A DNA stretch of 64,000 nt from Amycolatopsis sp. DSM 110486 (GTDB taxonomy: Bacteria > Actinomycetota > Actinomycetes > Mycobacteriales > Pseudonocardiaceae), in contig NZ_CP080519.1 of the NCBI RefSeq assembly GCF_019468465.1, positions 4,231,001-4,295,000 on the forward strand. Direction: 5' to 3'. Positions 24,105 to 31,642 of this stretch are shown here, in pieces (the stretch's first letter is position 1; each line of letters starts with the position of its first letter). The notes beneath the pieces were generated by a model. The model had not been told where the DNA came from. It searched no databases and was given only the letters and a program-made list of their open reading frames with translations. The translations under genes were made by a program, and so were the position numbers.

Positions 24105-25031
24105 TCAGGAGAAACAGCGGATGGGCGCGCCGTTGTAGGCGACCATGTCGGTGATCGCCGCGACCAGGTCGATCGGCGCGCCCCACTCCGCACCGTCCAG
24201 CTCGGCGTACGCGCGGTGCAGGTTGCCGGCCAGCCGTTCCTGTTCGGACAAGTCCGAAAAGGTCCCGAGGTCGGTCTCCTTCGCCAGCTGCAGCGGGGAA
24301 AGCCCCGCCGCCTTGCCGCGTTCGGCCGTTTCCTGGACGAACTTCAGGTACGCGTCGACGACGTCCACCGTCTCCAGTCCGCACGGGCCGCCGTGGCCGG
24401 GCAGGATCAGCGCCGGCTCCAGCTCGCGGATCACGTCGAGCGCCGCACGCCAGCCGGCGACCGAGCCCATCAACGCGAACGGGCTGCCGCCGTGGAAAAC
24501 CAGGTCACCCGCGAACAGCACGCGCTGCTCGGGCAGCCACGCGAGCACGTCGTTGGTGGTGTGGGCGGCGTGGCCGGGGTGCACGAGCTCGATCACGGTG
24601 TCGCCCGCGTGGACGGTCAGCCGGTCGTCGAACACGACGTCGGGCGCGCGCAGCTCCAGGTGGCCCCAGTCGTTGCCGACGAGCGCGCCTTCGTAGGTCT
24701 CGATGCCGGCGGCGAGCATCGCGTCCCGCGTCTTGCGCTGGCCGATGATCGTCGCGCCGCCGACGAGGTAGTTGCCGTTGGTGTGGTCGGAGTGGTGGTG
24801 GGTGTTCACGAGCGTCGTGACAGGTCCCGTCGTGGCCTCCGCGGCGGCCAGCAGAGCGCGCGTGCGCCGCTCGGTGGCACACGTGTCGATGAGCACGGTG
24901 TGGTCACCGGCCGCGACGAACCCGCAGTTGTTGATGAACCAGGAACCGTCGGGCTGCACGTAGCCGAAGACGCCGTCTGCGAGGCGCTCGACCTTCGCGG
25001 CGCCGGGGGAGCGATCGATCACGTCCGCCAC
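24105..25031 (-). CDS. Metallo-beta-lactamase-fold hydrolase
   Basis: A 308-residue MBL-fold enzyme. The metal site THHHSDHTNG (HxHxDH), a second His in VHPGHAAHT, Asp in LFAGDLVF and a final LPGHGG are all present, so two metals can bind. It may hydrolyse an ester, lactone or thioester; the substrate is not evident. The GTG start at 25031 follows GAGG. It converges on the SDR gene with only 3 nt between the stops. Confidence 0.9.
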   Translation of the reverse strand: MADVIDRSPGAAKVERLADGVFGYVQPDGSWFINNCGFVAAGDHTVLIDTCATERRTRALLAAAEATTGPVTTLVNTHHHSDHTNGNYLVGGATIIGQRKTRDAMLAAGIETYEGALVGNDWGHLELRAPDVVFDDRLTVHAGDTVIELVHPGHAAHTTNDVLAWLPEQRVLFAGDLVFHGGSPFALMGSVAGWRAALDVIRELEPALILPGHGGPCGLETVDVVDAYLKFVQETAERGKAAGLSPLQLAKETDLGTFSDLSEQERLAGNLHRAYAELDGAEWGAPIDLVAAITDMVAYNGAPIRCFS

Positions 25032-25296
25032 TATGCCTCAGAACCGAGCGTCGCAGCACCGGGCGCCGATGTAGTCCGGATGGAGCAGCGGCAGTGTCCG
25101 AAAGGCGCTGGATGGCCTGGTCCAGGCGAGTGATACCCGGGGTGACTGGCTTTTCGGATCATTTCCTGGAACGCTGCGCGGTGTCATCATCGAACCCCGT
25201 TGGGTAAAGGTACTAACCTGGGTGGTTCGAACGTTCGCGCGTCGGCAGTGGTCGAGAGACTGCTACGGCGGTTAGTGGTCCGGGAGAGCAAGGCTG

Positions 25297-26154
25297 ATGG
25301 CGAGCACCGTCACCTCGCGCCGGAAGCAGCTCGGAAACGAGCTCCGGCATGCTCGAAACGCCGCGCGGATGACACAGCAGCAGGTCGCCGAAGTTCTCGG
25401 CTGCACCCAGGGCAAGGTCAACAAGATCGAGTCCGGAGCAGTGGGGGTCAAGCTCGGAGATGTGCGATCGATGCTGAACGCGTTCGGGATCAACGGCGAA
25501 GAAGCCGACACCCTGATGAATCTGGCCCGCGCCGCCGCCGGGCAGCGCGGTCACTGGTCGGGCTACCGCTCGGTGGTGCCCCACTGGTTCCGCACCTTCA
25601 CCGACCTCGAGCCGGCGGCCGCGGAGATCCTCACCTGGCACGGTGAGCGCATCCCGGGCCCGCTGCAGTCCGAGCACTACATGCTCAAGCAGTTCACGGA
25701 GGCGGGTGCGACCGACGTCACGTCGCTGGTGCGCAACCGGCTCGACCGCAAGGCCGTGTTCGACCAGCAGCAGCCGCCGTACTACCGGTTCATCGTGAGC
25801 GAGGGCGCGCTGCGCCGCGCCCCGGGCGGGATCGCGCCGGCGGTGATGCTGGACCAGGTCGAGCACATGCTGGCGCTCGACCGCTACCCCCGCGTGTACG
25901 TGCACGTGCTGCCCTTCGGCGCGAAGCTCGCCGCGGTGCCCAACGACTTCACGATCATGCGCTTCCCAGACCGCACGCGGGACTTCGTCTACATCGAACA
26001 CTCCGCGGGCGGGCTCTACCTCGACGACGTCAAGGACTTCAACATCTTCGTCGACTCGTGGGACCGGCTGCGCGGTGCGGCGCTGGAGCGCGCCGAGACG
26101 CGGCAGTTCCTCAAGGAGCTCGCCGAGGGCTACCGGGCGCAGATGTCGCAGTGA
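25297..26154 (+). CDS. XRE-family regulator with DUF5753 domain
   Basis: A 285-residue actinobacterial regulator. The XRE helix-turn-helix (about 10-70) has MTQQQVAEVLGCTQGKVNKIE; the DUF5753 domain (about 85-280) has the typical ERIPGPLQSEHYMLKQF and VYVHVLPFGAKLAAVPNDF. These proteins usually pair with a DUF397 protein and belong to the WhiJ/AbaA-like families linked to development in Streptomyces. A DUF397 gene is present at 29127, but 3 kb away. The 3' end overlaps the convergent glycosyltransferase by 44 nt. Confidence 0.93.
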   Translation: MASTVTSRRKQLGNELRHARNAARMTQQQVAEVLGCTQGKVNKIESGAVGVKLGDVRSMLNAFGINGEEADTLMNLARAAAGQRGHWSGYRSVVPHWFRTFTDLEPAAAEILTWHGERIPGPLQSEHYMLKQFTEAGATDVTSLVRNRLDRKAVFDQQQPPYYRFIVSEGALRRAPGGIAPAVMLDQVEHMLALDRYPRVYVHVLPFGAKLAAVPNDFTIMRFPDRTRDFVYIEHSAGGLYLDDVKDFNIFVDSWDRLRGAALERAETRQFLKELAEGYRAQMSQ

Positions 26155-27265
26155 TTTCCAGCAGTGGCACGGTTTCTGCCGCGCCGGGCTGGCCGTTGAT
26201 CTCCTCCTGCACGCGCTGAGCCGCCTCGCGCCACTGCGGTTCGGTGAGCAGCCGCACCGCCGTTTCGTGGATTTCGTCCGGTGTCGCGGTTTCCGGGTCC
26301 AGCGCGACGCCGGTGCCGAGCCGGGTCGTCTGGCGGGCGTTGCCGGGCTGGTCGGCGCCCATGGCGAACACGAGCGACGGCAGCCCGTGGGCCAGCGCGC
26401 CCAGCAGGCTGCCGGACCCGCCGTGGGACACCACGAGGTCGACCGACGGCAGCAGCTCGGCTTGGGGCACGAAGCGTTCGACGCGCACGTGCGCGGGTTG
26501 CGGCCCGAAGACGGCCGGGTCGAGCTGGGTGCCGACGGTGGTGGTCACGTTCGCGTTCAGTCGGGCGAGCCCCGCCAGCGCGCGCTCGAAGAGGTCGCCG
26601 GACGCGGTGTTGAAGTCCGTGCCGAGCGTGAAGTACACGCCGGGCGGCTCGTGCGGTGGCCGCGGCGGGATCGGGTCGCCCTGGCGGAAGGAGAACGCGC
26701 CGGGCGGTAACGGCGAGGCCGGGTCGCGGACCGACGGCGGGACCGGCGACAGCACGAGCTGCCCCTCCAGCATCGTCAGCGCAGGGTCCGCAGGCAGGCC
26801 GTGCGCGGCGCGGATCTCGTGCAGTGGTTCGGCCACGAGGTCCTTGCGCAGCAACGTTCCCGCGGCGAGCACGAGGACGTTCACGCACGGCACGCCCAGC
26901 CGTTCGGCGGCGATCGCGGCACCGAAATCGACCTCGTCGCGGATCACGGCGTCGGGCCGCCAGTCGCGAATGATGTGCAGCAACGCGGCGGCGCGCTCAC
27001 GGCCGGCGCGGCGGGCGAAGAGCTCCTGGATCTCCCAGTCGTCGCGCGCCGGGTCGACGGGCGGCAGCGGCTCTCGGGCCGGCGCCACCTCAGGCCTGGG
27101 CGCGCTCGTGGCCAGCGCCGTGAACCCCGCGCGTTCGATCGCCGGCACGTGGCTGCCCGCCCCGGCCACGGCGACGGTGTGCCCGCGCGCTGCGGCGGCC
27201 CGCGCGACGGGTGCCATCGGATCGAAGTGGCCCCGGCCGCCGACGAAGGTGAAAAGGAAGCGCAT
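26111..27265 (-). CDS. Glycosyltransferase, MGT/UGT type (GT1-like)
   Basis: A 384-residue GT-B glycosyltransferase. The N-terminal half begins MRFLFTFVGGRGHFDPMAPVA (GHxxP-like acceptor side); the C-terminal half has VERFVPQAELLPSVDLVVSHGGSGS (nucleotide-sugar site, PQ...HGG) and the ADQPGNARQTTRLG segment. Such enzymes modify macrolides or other small molecules or confer resistance; no partner biosynthetic genes are nearby. ATG 27265 was chosen; a TTG at 27274 is possible. The last 44 nt overlap the end of the XRE gene on the other strand. Confidence 0.9.
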   Translation of the reverse strand: MRFLFTFVGGRGHFDPMAPVARAAAARGHTVAVAGAGSHVPAIERAGFTALATSAPRPEVAPAREPLPPVDPARDDWEIQELFARRAGRERAAALLHIIRDWRPDAVIRDEVDFGAAIAAERLGVPCVNVLVLAAGTLLRKDLVAEPLHEIRAAHGLPADPALTMLEGQLVLSPVPPSVRDPASPLPPGAFSFRQGDPIPPRPPHEPPGVYFTLGTDFNTASGDLFERALAGLARLNANVTTTVGTQLDPAVFGPQPAHVRVERFVPQAELLPSVDLVVSHGGSGSLLGALAHGLPSLVFAMGADQPGNARQTTRLGTGVALDPETATPDEIHETAVRLLTEPQWREAAQRVQEEINGQPGAAETVPLLEITATSAPGSPRRAP

Positions 27266-27434
27266 TCCCGGCAAAGTAGTGGTTGACGACGGGGCCGGTC
27301 TCGTCGTTTTCCTGGGATTCCGTCACCGCAAGCTCCGATCGGGTGTCACTCGATCAGGGGTCGGCTGCGGGACGGGCCGGGAGATCGGCAGACTGGTCCG
27401 CACCAGCACACCGCGGGTCGGAAAGGGACAGCTG

Positions 27435-28283
27435 ATGACACAGGTACCGGATTCCGAAGCCCCTGAGGGCATCGACCTCGATCGGCCCAACGCGGCCCGC
27501 ATCTACGACTGGTTCCTCGGCGGCACGGCCAACTGGGCCATCGACCGCGAGTTCGGCGAACGCGCGGTCCAGACCTTCCCCATGATCAAGACCATCGCGA
27601 AGTCGGGGCGCGAGCTGCTCGGCCGCACCGTGCGTTACATGGCGCGCAACGGCATCGACCAGTACCTCGACCTCGGCTCCGGCGTGCCGACGGCGGGCAA
27701 CGTGCACCAGATCGCCACGTCGGTGAACCCCGACGCGCGGTGCGTGTACGTGGACAACGAGCCCGTGGCCGTCGCCCACTCCCAGATCCTGCTGGAGCGC
27801 GAGGGCGTCGCCGACCGGCACGCGGTGCTGCAGGGCGACCTGCGCTACCCGGGTGACATCTGGCCGCGTGCGCTCGACACCGGCGTGCTGGACCCGAAAC
27901 GCCCGATCGGGTTGATCATGTCCGGCGTCCTGTACTTCATCGGCCGTGAGGAGGGGGCGCACGAGATGGTGCGCAAGTACCTCTCGCTCGTGCCTTCCGG
28001 CTCGTTCTTCATGGCCTCGCACATCACGCTCGACGGCGTGCCGGAGTCCGACGGCGACAGCCGCGCGTCGATCCACGAGCAGTACAAGCAGTCGAGCACC
28101 CCGATCCACTTCCGCTCGCGCGCGGAGTTCGCGGAGTTCTTCGACGGTCTGGAGCTCGTGGACCCCGGGGTGGTCTGGGTTTCGGAATGGCGGCCGGAGG
28201 AAGGCGAGTCGCGCAACAGCGACCGCATGGCCGCCGACCCGTCGTTCAGCGGCGGCATCTGCGCCGTGGGACGGAAGCCGTAA
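27435..28283 (+). CDS. S-adenosyl methyltransferase (DUF574 family)
   Basis: A 282-residue member of the actinobacterial DUF574 (SAM methyltransferase) family: DLDRPNAARIYDWFLGGTAN at the start, YLDLGSGVPTAGNVHQIA as motif I, VYVDNEPVAVAHSQ as motif II, and GLIMSGVLYFI. These genes are numerous in Streptomyces and relatives, usually next to XRE/DUF397 genes, with unknown substrates. GAAAGGGA at 27421-27428 sets the ATG. A strong hairpin follows. Confidence 0.93.
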   Translation: MTQVPDSEAPEGIDLDRPNAARIYDWFLGGTANWAIDREFGERAVQTFPMIKTIAKSGRELLGRTVRYMARNGIDQYLDLGSGVPTAGNVHQIATSVNPDARCVYVDNEPVAVAHSQILLEREGVADRHAVLQGDLRYPGDIWPRALDTGVLDPKRPIGLIMSGVLYFIGREEGAHEMVRKYLSLVPSGSFFMASHITLDGVPESDGDSRASIHEQYKQSSTPIHFRSRAEFAEFFDGLELVDPGVVWVSEWRPEEGESRNSDRMAADPSFSGGICAVGRKP

Positions 28284-28291
28284 CGACGAAT

Positions 28292-28325
28292 GCGCGCCCC
28301 GGGAGGGTGATGACCCGGGGCGCGC
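28292..28325. terminator. Bidirectional terminator hairpin
   Basis: GCGCGCCCCGGG and CCCGGGGCGCGC form a 12-bp perfect stem around AGGGTGATGA, between the convergent DUF574 gene and the small gene at 28349. No long T run. Confidence 0.75.
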
Positions 28326-28348
28326 TGGTTCGGTGGTCTGTGTCGCGC

Positions 28349-28603
28349 CTACGCGCGGGACGGGCCCAGTCCGTGGATGAGCGGTGCGAGGTCGACGCGC
28401 GCCTCCAGCGGCCTCGTGGCGCGGACCAGGTCCGGCTGGCGCGGGGCGGGCACGTCGAGGTCGGTGTCCCAAGTGACCGGGCTGCGCAGTGGCGCTTGGA
28501 TCAGGCTGAAGCCGAAGCGGCTGCGCAGCTCGTGGTTGATCCCACGCCGGCCGTGAGTGTGTTCATCCTCACGGCGGAAGAGCGTGGTGAGCCGGACGGC
28601 CAT
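28349..28603 (-). CDS. Small conserved hypothetical protein
   Basis: An 84-residue soluble basic protein: MAVRLTTLFRREDEHTHGRR at the start, RFGFSLIQAPLRSPVTWDTD in the middle. No family is recognised. It begins 4 nt after the stop of the preceding small gene, so the two form an operon and may act together. Confidence 0.65.
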   Translation of the reverse strand: MAVRLTTLFRREDEHTHGRRGINHELRSRFGFSLIQAPLRSPVTWDTDLDVPAPRQPDLVRATRPLEARVDLAPLIHGLGPSRA

Positions 28604-28607
28604 GAGA

Positions 28608-28874
28608 TCACACCCCCAGTTCCGATAGCGGTGACCGGGGCAGATCCGCTCCGGCCAGACCGAGACAGCTTTCGCATGGCATGCCCACGCCCGGCGCCAG
28701 CCACTCGACGTGCGTGCGGGAAAGTGATTCCCCGCACCGCGCGAGCACCACAGTGGAAGAACCCGCGGTGTCCACCTCGAACACGTGCACGACACGGCGG
28801 GATTCGCCGGCCCTGCCGGGAGCGAGCCTGCCCGTCATGAGCACGTTCGCCGTCATGCTGTCCTGGATGATCAC
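28608..28874 (-). CDS. Small Cys-containing conserved protein
   Basis: An 88-residue soluble protein. It has VVHVFEVDTAGSSTVVLARC in the middle and a C-terminal LAPGVGMPCESCLGLA, so it holds a CxxC pair plus an upstream Cys and might bind zinc. GTG 28874 is preferred because GGAGGG lies 5 nt upstream; ATG 28856 is an alternative. It is divergent from the DUF397 gene and near DUF574 and DUF5753 genes, a neighbourhood typical of actinobacterial developmental accessory genes. Function unknown. Confidence 0.68.
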   Translation of the reverse strand: MIIQDSMTANVLMTGRLAPGRAGESRRVVHVFEVDTAGSSTVVLARCGESLSRTHVEWLAPGVGMPCESCLGLAGADLPRSPLSELGV

Positions 28875-29126
28875 GCGGTCCCTCCCCCCGAGGTCGGCGA
28901 CGGTTCGTGGGCTCCGTTGGCGGGCTGGGCCGAATGCAGCAAGCCATTCACCCACCACCGACGCCCCGATCGATGCGATTAATCCTACTCCTGGAATAAT
29001 CTTCATGTCGAGATCGGGTCGAGTTGATCACCCGCTTGGCCCTGCGGTTTGCTCCGTAGTGACAGAAAGAAGCCGGGGACGTGCGTGGCGACCGCACACC
29101 CTGCAGGAGGCTCGGAGGTACGACCC

Positions 29127-29387
29127 ATGACGGATTATCCGTCGCTCCAGGATTACGACCCGGACAAGGCCGAGGGGCTGTTCGAGGACGCTGCCTGGGA
29201 GAAGTCGTTCGCCAGTGAGCCCAATGGCGGCAGCTGTGTCGAGGTCAACCTGGGCCGTTCCGACCTCGTCGGCGTCCGCGACACGAAGCTCGCGTCCAGT
29301 CCGGTCTTCGTGTTCGACCGGGGCGAGTGGGAGGCCTTCCTGGTCGCGGTGAAGGCCGGGCAGTTCGACCTGCCGCCCGGTGCTTGA
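29127..29387 (+). CDS. DUF397-domain protein
   Basis: An 86-residue DUF397 protein. The family marks are visible: WEKSFASEPNGGSCVEVNL, VGVRDTKLASSPVFVFDRGEWEAFL and VKAGQFD. DUF397 proteins are small partners of XRE-DUF5753 regulators (BldB-like neighbourhood). GGAGGT at 29107-29116 region sets the ATG. Confidence 0.93.
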   Translation: MTDYPSLQDYDPDKAEGLFEDAAWEKSFASEPNGGSCVEVNLGRSDLVGVRDTKLASSPVFVFDRGEWEAFLVAVKAGQFDLPPGA

Positions 29388-29512
29388 CGCTGGGTTCGCG
29401 ATTTACGCAAGAGTCCGCGTGCGGGCCTTGACGTGAGTGGTTCACCAACTGTCACTCGAACGAGTGAGTTGCGCTGACCCAGGGTGGTCAGCGGGAGAGG
29501 GCTGGTGATCAA

Positions 29513-29547
29513 CCGGCCGGGAGCACCTCATCGGTACCCCCGGCCGG
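29513..29547. terminator. GC hairpin between convergent genes
   Basis: CCGGCCGGG (29513-29521) and CCCGGCCGG (29539-29547) pair perfectly around 17 nt. It separates the DUF397 gene from the leftward operon ending at 29555. No T run. Confidence 0.45.
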
Positions 29548-29554
29548 AACCGGA

Positions 29555-30103
29555 TCAAGCGGCGGCCGGAACCCCGCCGCCACGCAGCTGGCCTCGCGTG
29601 CGGCGCCAGGCGATGACCACGAGCACCACCAGGCCGATCAGCGGCAGGCTGCTGATCGCCCAGCTCAGCCCCATCGGCGGTCCCGGCTGCGCCAGCACCG
29701 GCAGGCTCTTCAGCTCACCCGTGCTCTGACCCTGGGGGCCGTTGATCGTGAAGCGGAACGCCCATGTGCCTTCCGTCGGCAGGGCGCGGATGTCCAGACC
29801 CCAGACGTCGCGCTTGCGCGGGTGGCGCGCCAGCGGCTGCGGCCGTTGGAACGCGGCGACCGACGGGTTGTGCATGGCGAGCGTGCCCGTTTTGGTGCCG
29901 ATGCCGCCGTCGGGGATGAAGGTGAAGTCCAGCGACTGCATGGCCCGCAGGGGCCACGTCGAGAAGCCGACGGTGAGGCCGTAGGGCCCGGCCTGCACGC
30001 GTTCGGTGTGGACGATGTTCACCGGCTCGTACGCGTTGGCCGGCAGCGCGGTGGCGAGCAGCAGGCCGATGACCGCGCCCAGCGCCAGCAGTGTCTTACG
30101 CAT
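29555..30103 (-). CDS. Secreted, membrane-anchored protein (last gene of a 4-gene operon)
   Basis: A 182-residue protein with a signal peptide (KTLLALGAVIGLLLATALPANA), a beta-rich exported domain (about 30-140) and a C-terminal membrane helix (SWAISSLPLIGLVVLVVIAW) followed by Arg residues. Its outer domain contains TFIPDGGIGTKTGTL. The ATG at 30103 follows GGAGGTG and overlaps the stop of the upstream gene by 8 nt, so translation is coupled. Function unknown; see the operon finding. Confidence 0.75.
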   Translation of the reverse strand: MRKTLLALGAVIGLLLATALPANAYEPVNIVHTERVQAGPYGLTVGFSTWPLRAMQSLDFTFIPDGGIGTKTGTLAMHNPSVAAFQRPQPLARHPRKRDVWGLDIRALPTEGTWAFRFTINGPQGQSTGELKSLPVLAQPGPPMGLSWAISSLPLIGLVVLVVIAWRRTRGQLRGGGVPAAA

Positions 30104-31226
30104 GGGTCTGCACCTCCGAAGCCGGGGCGAGCAGGCGGAGCATGCCGCCGAAGCGCCAGCCCGCGAAGCCGCCCGCCGAACCCAGCACGCCGGCGGCGAG
30201 GCCGGTCGCGAGAACCGCCGTGAGGTCACCGACGTGACCGGAGTAGACCAAGCCGCGCTGCACCAGCAGGGTCGCGCCGACCAGCAGCCCGGCCAGCCCG
30301 CCCGCGAGCACGGACACGCGGCCGAGCTGCCAGCCCCGTCGTCGCGCGAGGAGCAGGTAGGCCTCGACCAATGCGGCCACCGGCAGGAGCGCCATCGGCA
30401 TCAGCGCGGGCATGTCGGGCACGCCGCTCACGTAGTCGCGCACCGGCAGCCCGACGAGGTCGGCGTACGAGCGCGCGGCCCACGGCGAGAACCACCAGAA
30501 GACGGCCTGGATCACGGCCAGGATCGCCGCTGTCGCCACGGCGCCGCCCGGCCGGCGCAGGAACCCGGCGCCGGCGAAGACGAGCAGTACGGACAACAGC
30601 GTCGACCCCACCGACGTCGCCTCCACCGGGTCGAGGTCCACCTGCTGCAACCCCAGCGCCGTCACCGCGCTGAACGCGATCAGCACGGCCAGCGAGCCGA
30701 ACACCCCGATCCGCCCCCAGCGGTGCTCCCGCGCGGCCGCGAAGACCATCGTGGTGCCGATGATCGACAGCGTCACCGAGAGCAGCAGCCCGATGTGCGG
30801 CGGCGAGTCGATCACGGCGTCGAAGCCGTACAGCCCGTGCCACCACTGGTCCCACAGCCCGTAGATCAGGAACAACGCGGCGCCGACGCCGGACACGAGG
30901 TAGCCCGCCGGCGCCGCGAACGTCCGGCCGAACACGCCGATCGCGCGCCCGCCGATGCGGGGGTCCACCGGCCGCCCGGCGCGTTGCGCGGCCGTGGTCA
31001 GCAGCACCACGGCCAGGCTCGCGAGCCCGACGATCGCGCTGCCCGAGTACAGGAACAGGTGCGGCAGCGTGAAGAACGTGTCCGGGCCGACGTCGTCGTG
31101 CCATTGCACGTCCCAGGTGAGCCCGACCATCGAGATCACCGACCCCGCGAGCACTGTGCACGCGGGTGCCAGCCCCGGCCTTCTCGTCGCGGTGACCACC
31201 CGGGCCCCCGACGCGGTGAGATCCAT
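30096..31226 (-). CDS. Polytopic membrane protein of the secreted/membrane operon
   Basis: A 376-residue protein with about ten hydrophobic segments. His and Trp residues sit in and beside several helices (WDVQWHDDVGPDTFFTLPHLF, WDQWWHGLYGFDAVIDSPPH), an arrangement that could bind heme or copper, though no known motif is matched. ATG 31226 follows AAGGAGG. It lies between the YtkA/FixH-like gene and the anchored secreted protein. Confidence 0.75.
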   Translation of the reverse strand: MDLTASGARVVTATRRPGLAPACTVLAGSVISMVGLTWDVQWHDDVGPDTFFTLPHLFLYSGSAIVGLASLAVVLLTTAAQRAGRPVDPRIGGRAIGVFGRTFAAPAGYLVSGVGAALFLIYGLWDQWWHGLYGFDAVIDSPPHIGLLLSVTLSIIGTTMVFAAAREHRWGRIGVFGSLAVLIAFSAVTALGLQQVDLDPVEATSVGSTLLSVLLVFAGAGFLRRPGGAVATAAILAVIQAVFWWFSPWAARSYADLVGLPVRDYVSGVPDMPALMPMALLPVAALVEAYLLLARRRGWQLGRVSVLAGGLAGLLVGATLLVQRGLVYSGHVGDLTAVLATGLAAGVLGSAGGFAGWRFGGMLRLLAPASEVQTHA

Positions 31227-31240
31227 CCCCAGCCCCCTCC

Positions 31241-31642
31241 TTACTGGTTGACCAACACGGGAAACACGACTTGACCGGTGCCCGCCGGCCCACGCAGGGA
31301 GACCGTGATCTCCCACTGGCCCGCCATCGGCAGGCCGACGTCGGCGGCGCGGAAGTGTCCCGGCCCGTCGGCAGTCGCCGGCACGGGCGTGACGGCGTGG
31401 CCCATCTGCGGCATCACCGGCTCCACCGTCACGCCGTCGACGGCGGGACCGGTCACCGCGAACGCGAACGTGTTGCCGCCGACGCGTGGCGCGTCCGCGG
31501 ACAGCTGCACGGTGTACGGGCCGGTCGTCGAGTTCAGCACGGTGGGACCGCTCGACCCGCCGCCGAACAGCAGCCAGCCCGCGATGACCGCGGCCACCAC
31601 CACGACGACGCCGATCAGCACCACCGGACGTTTCGTTTTCAT
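31241..31642 (-). CDS. YtkA/FixH-like membrane-anchored protein
   Basis: A 133-residue protein with one N-terminal membrane helix (residues 7-28) and an outer Ig-like domain with VEPVMPQMGHAVTPVPAT and GHFRAADVGLPMAGQWEITVSLRG, the pattern of YtkA/FixH-like domains. Met and His residues (MPQMGH) on that domain suggest metal (copper) binding. The start overlaps the upstream stop by 4 nt (ATGA). Confidence 0.8.
   Translation of the reverse strand: MKTKRPVVLIGVVVVVAAVIAGWLLFGGGSSGPTVLNSTTGPYTVQLSADAPRVGGNTFAFAVTGPAVDGVTVEPVMPQMGHAVTPVPATADGPGHFRAADVGLPMAGQWEITVSLRGPAGTGQVVFPVLVNQ

Noticed and set aside
30006..31274. A 422-codon rightward frame opposite the membrane operon
   Set aside because: Composition is Arg/His/Gln-rich and repetitive; the leftward frames have membrane segments, ribosome-binding sites and overlaps.
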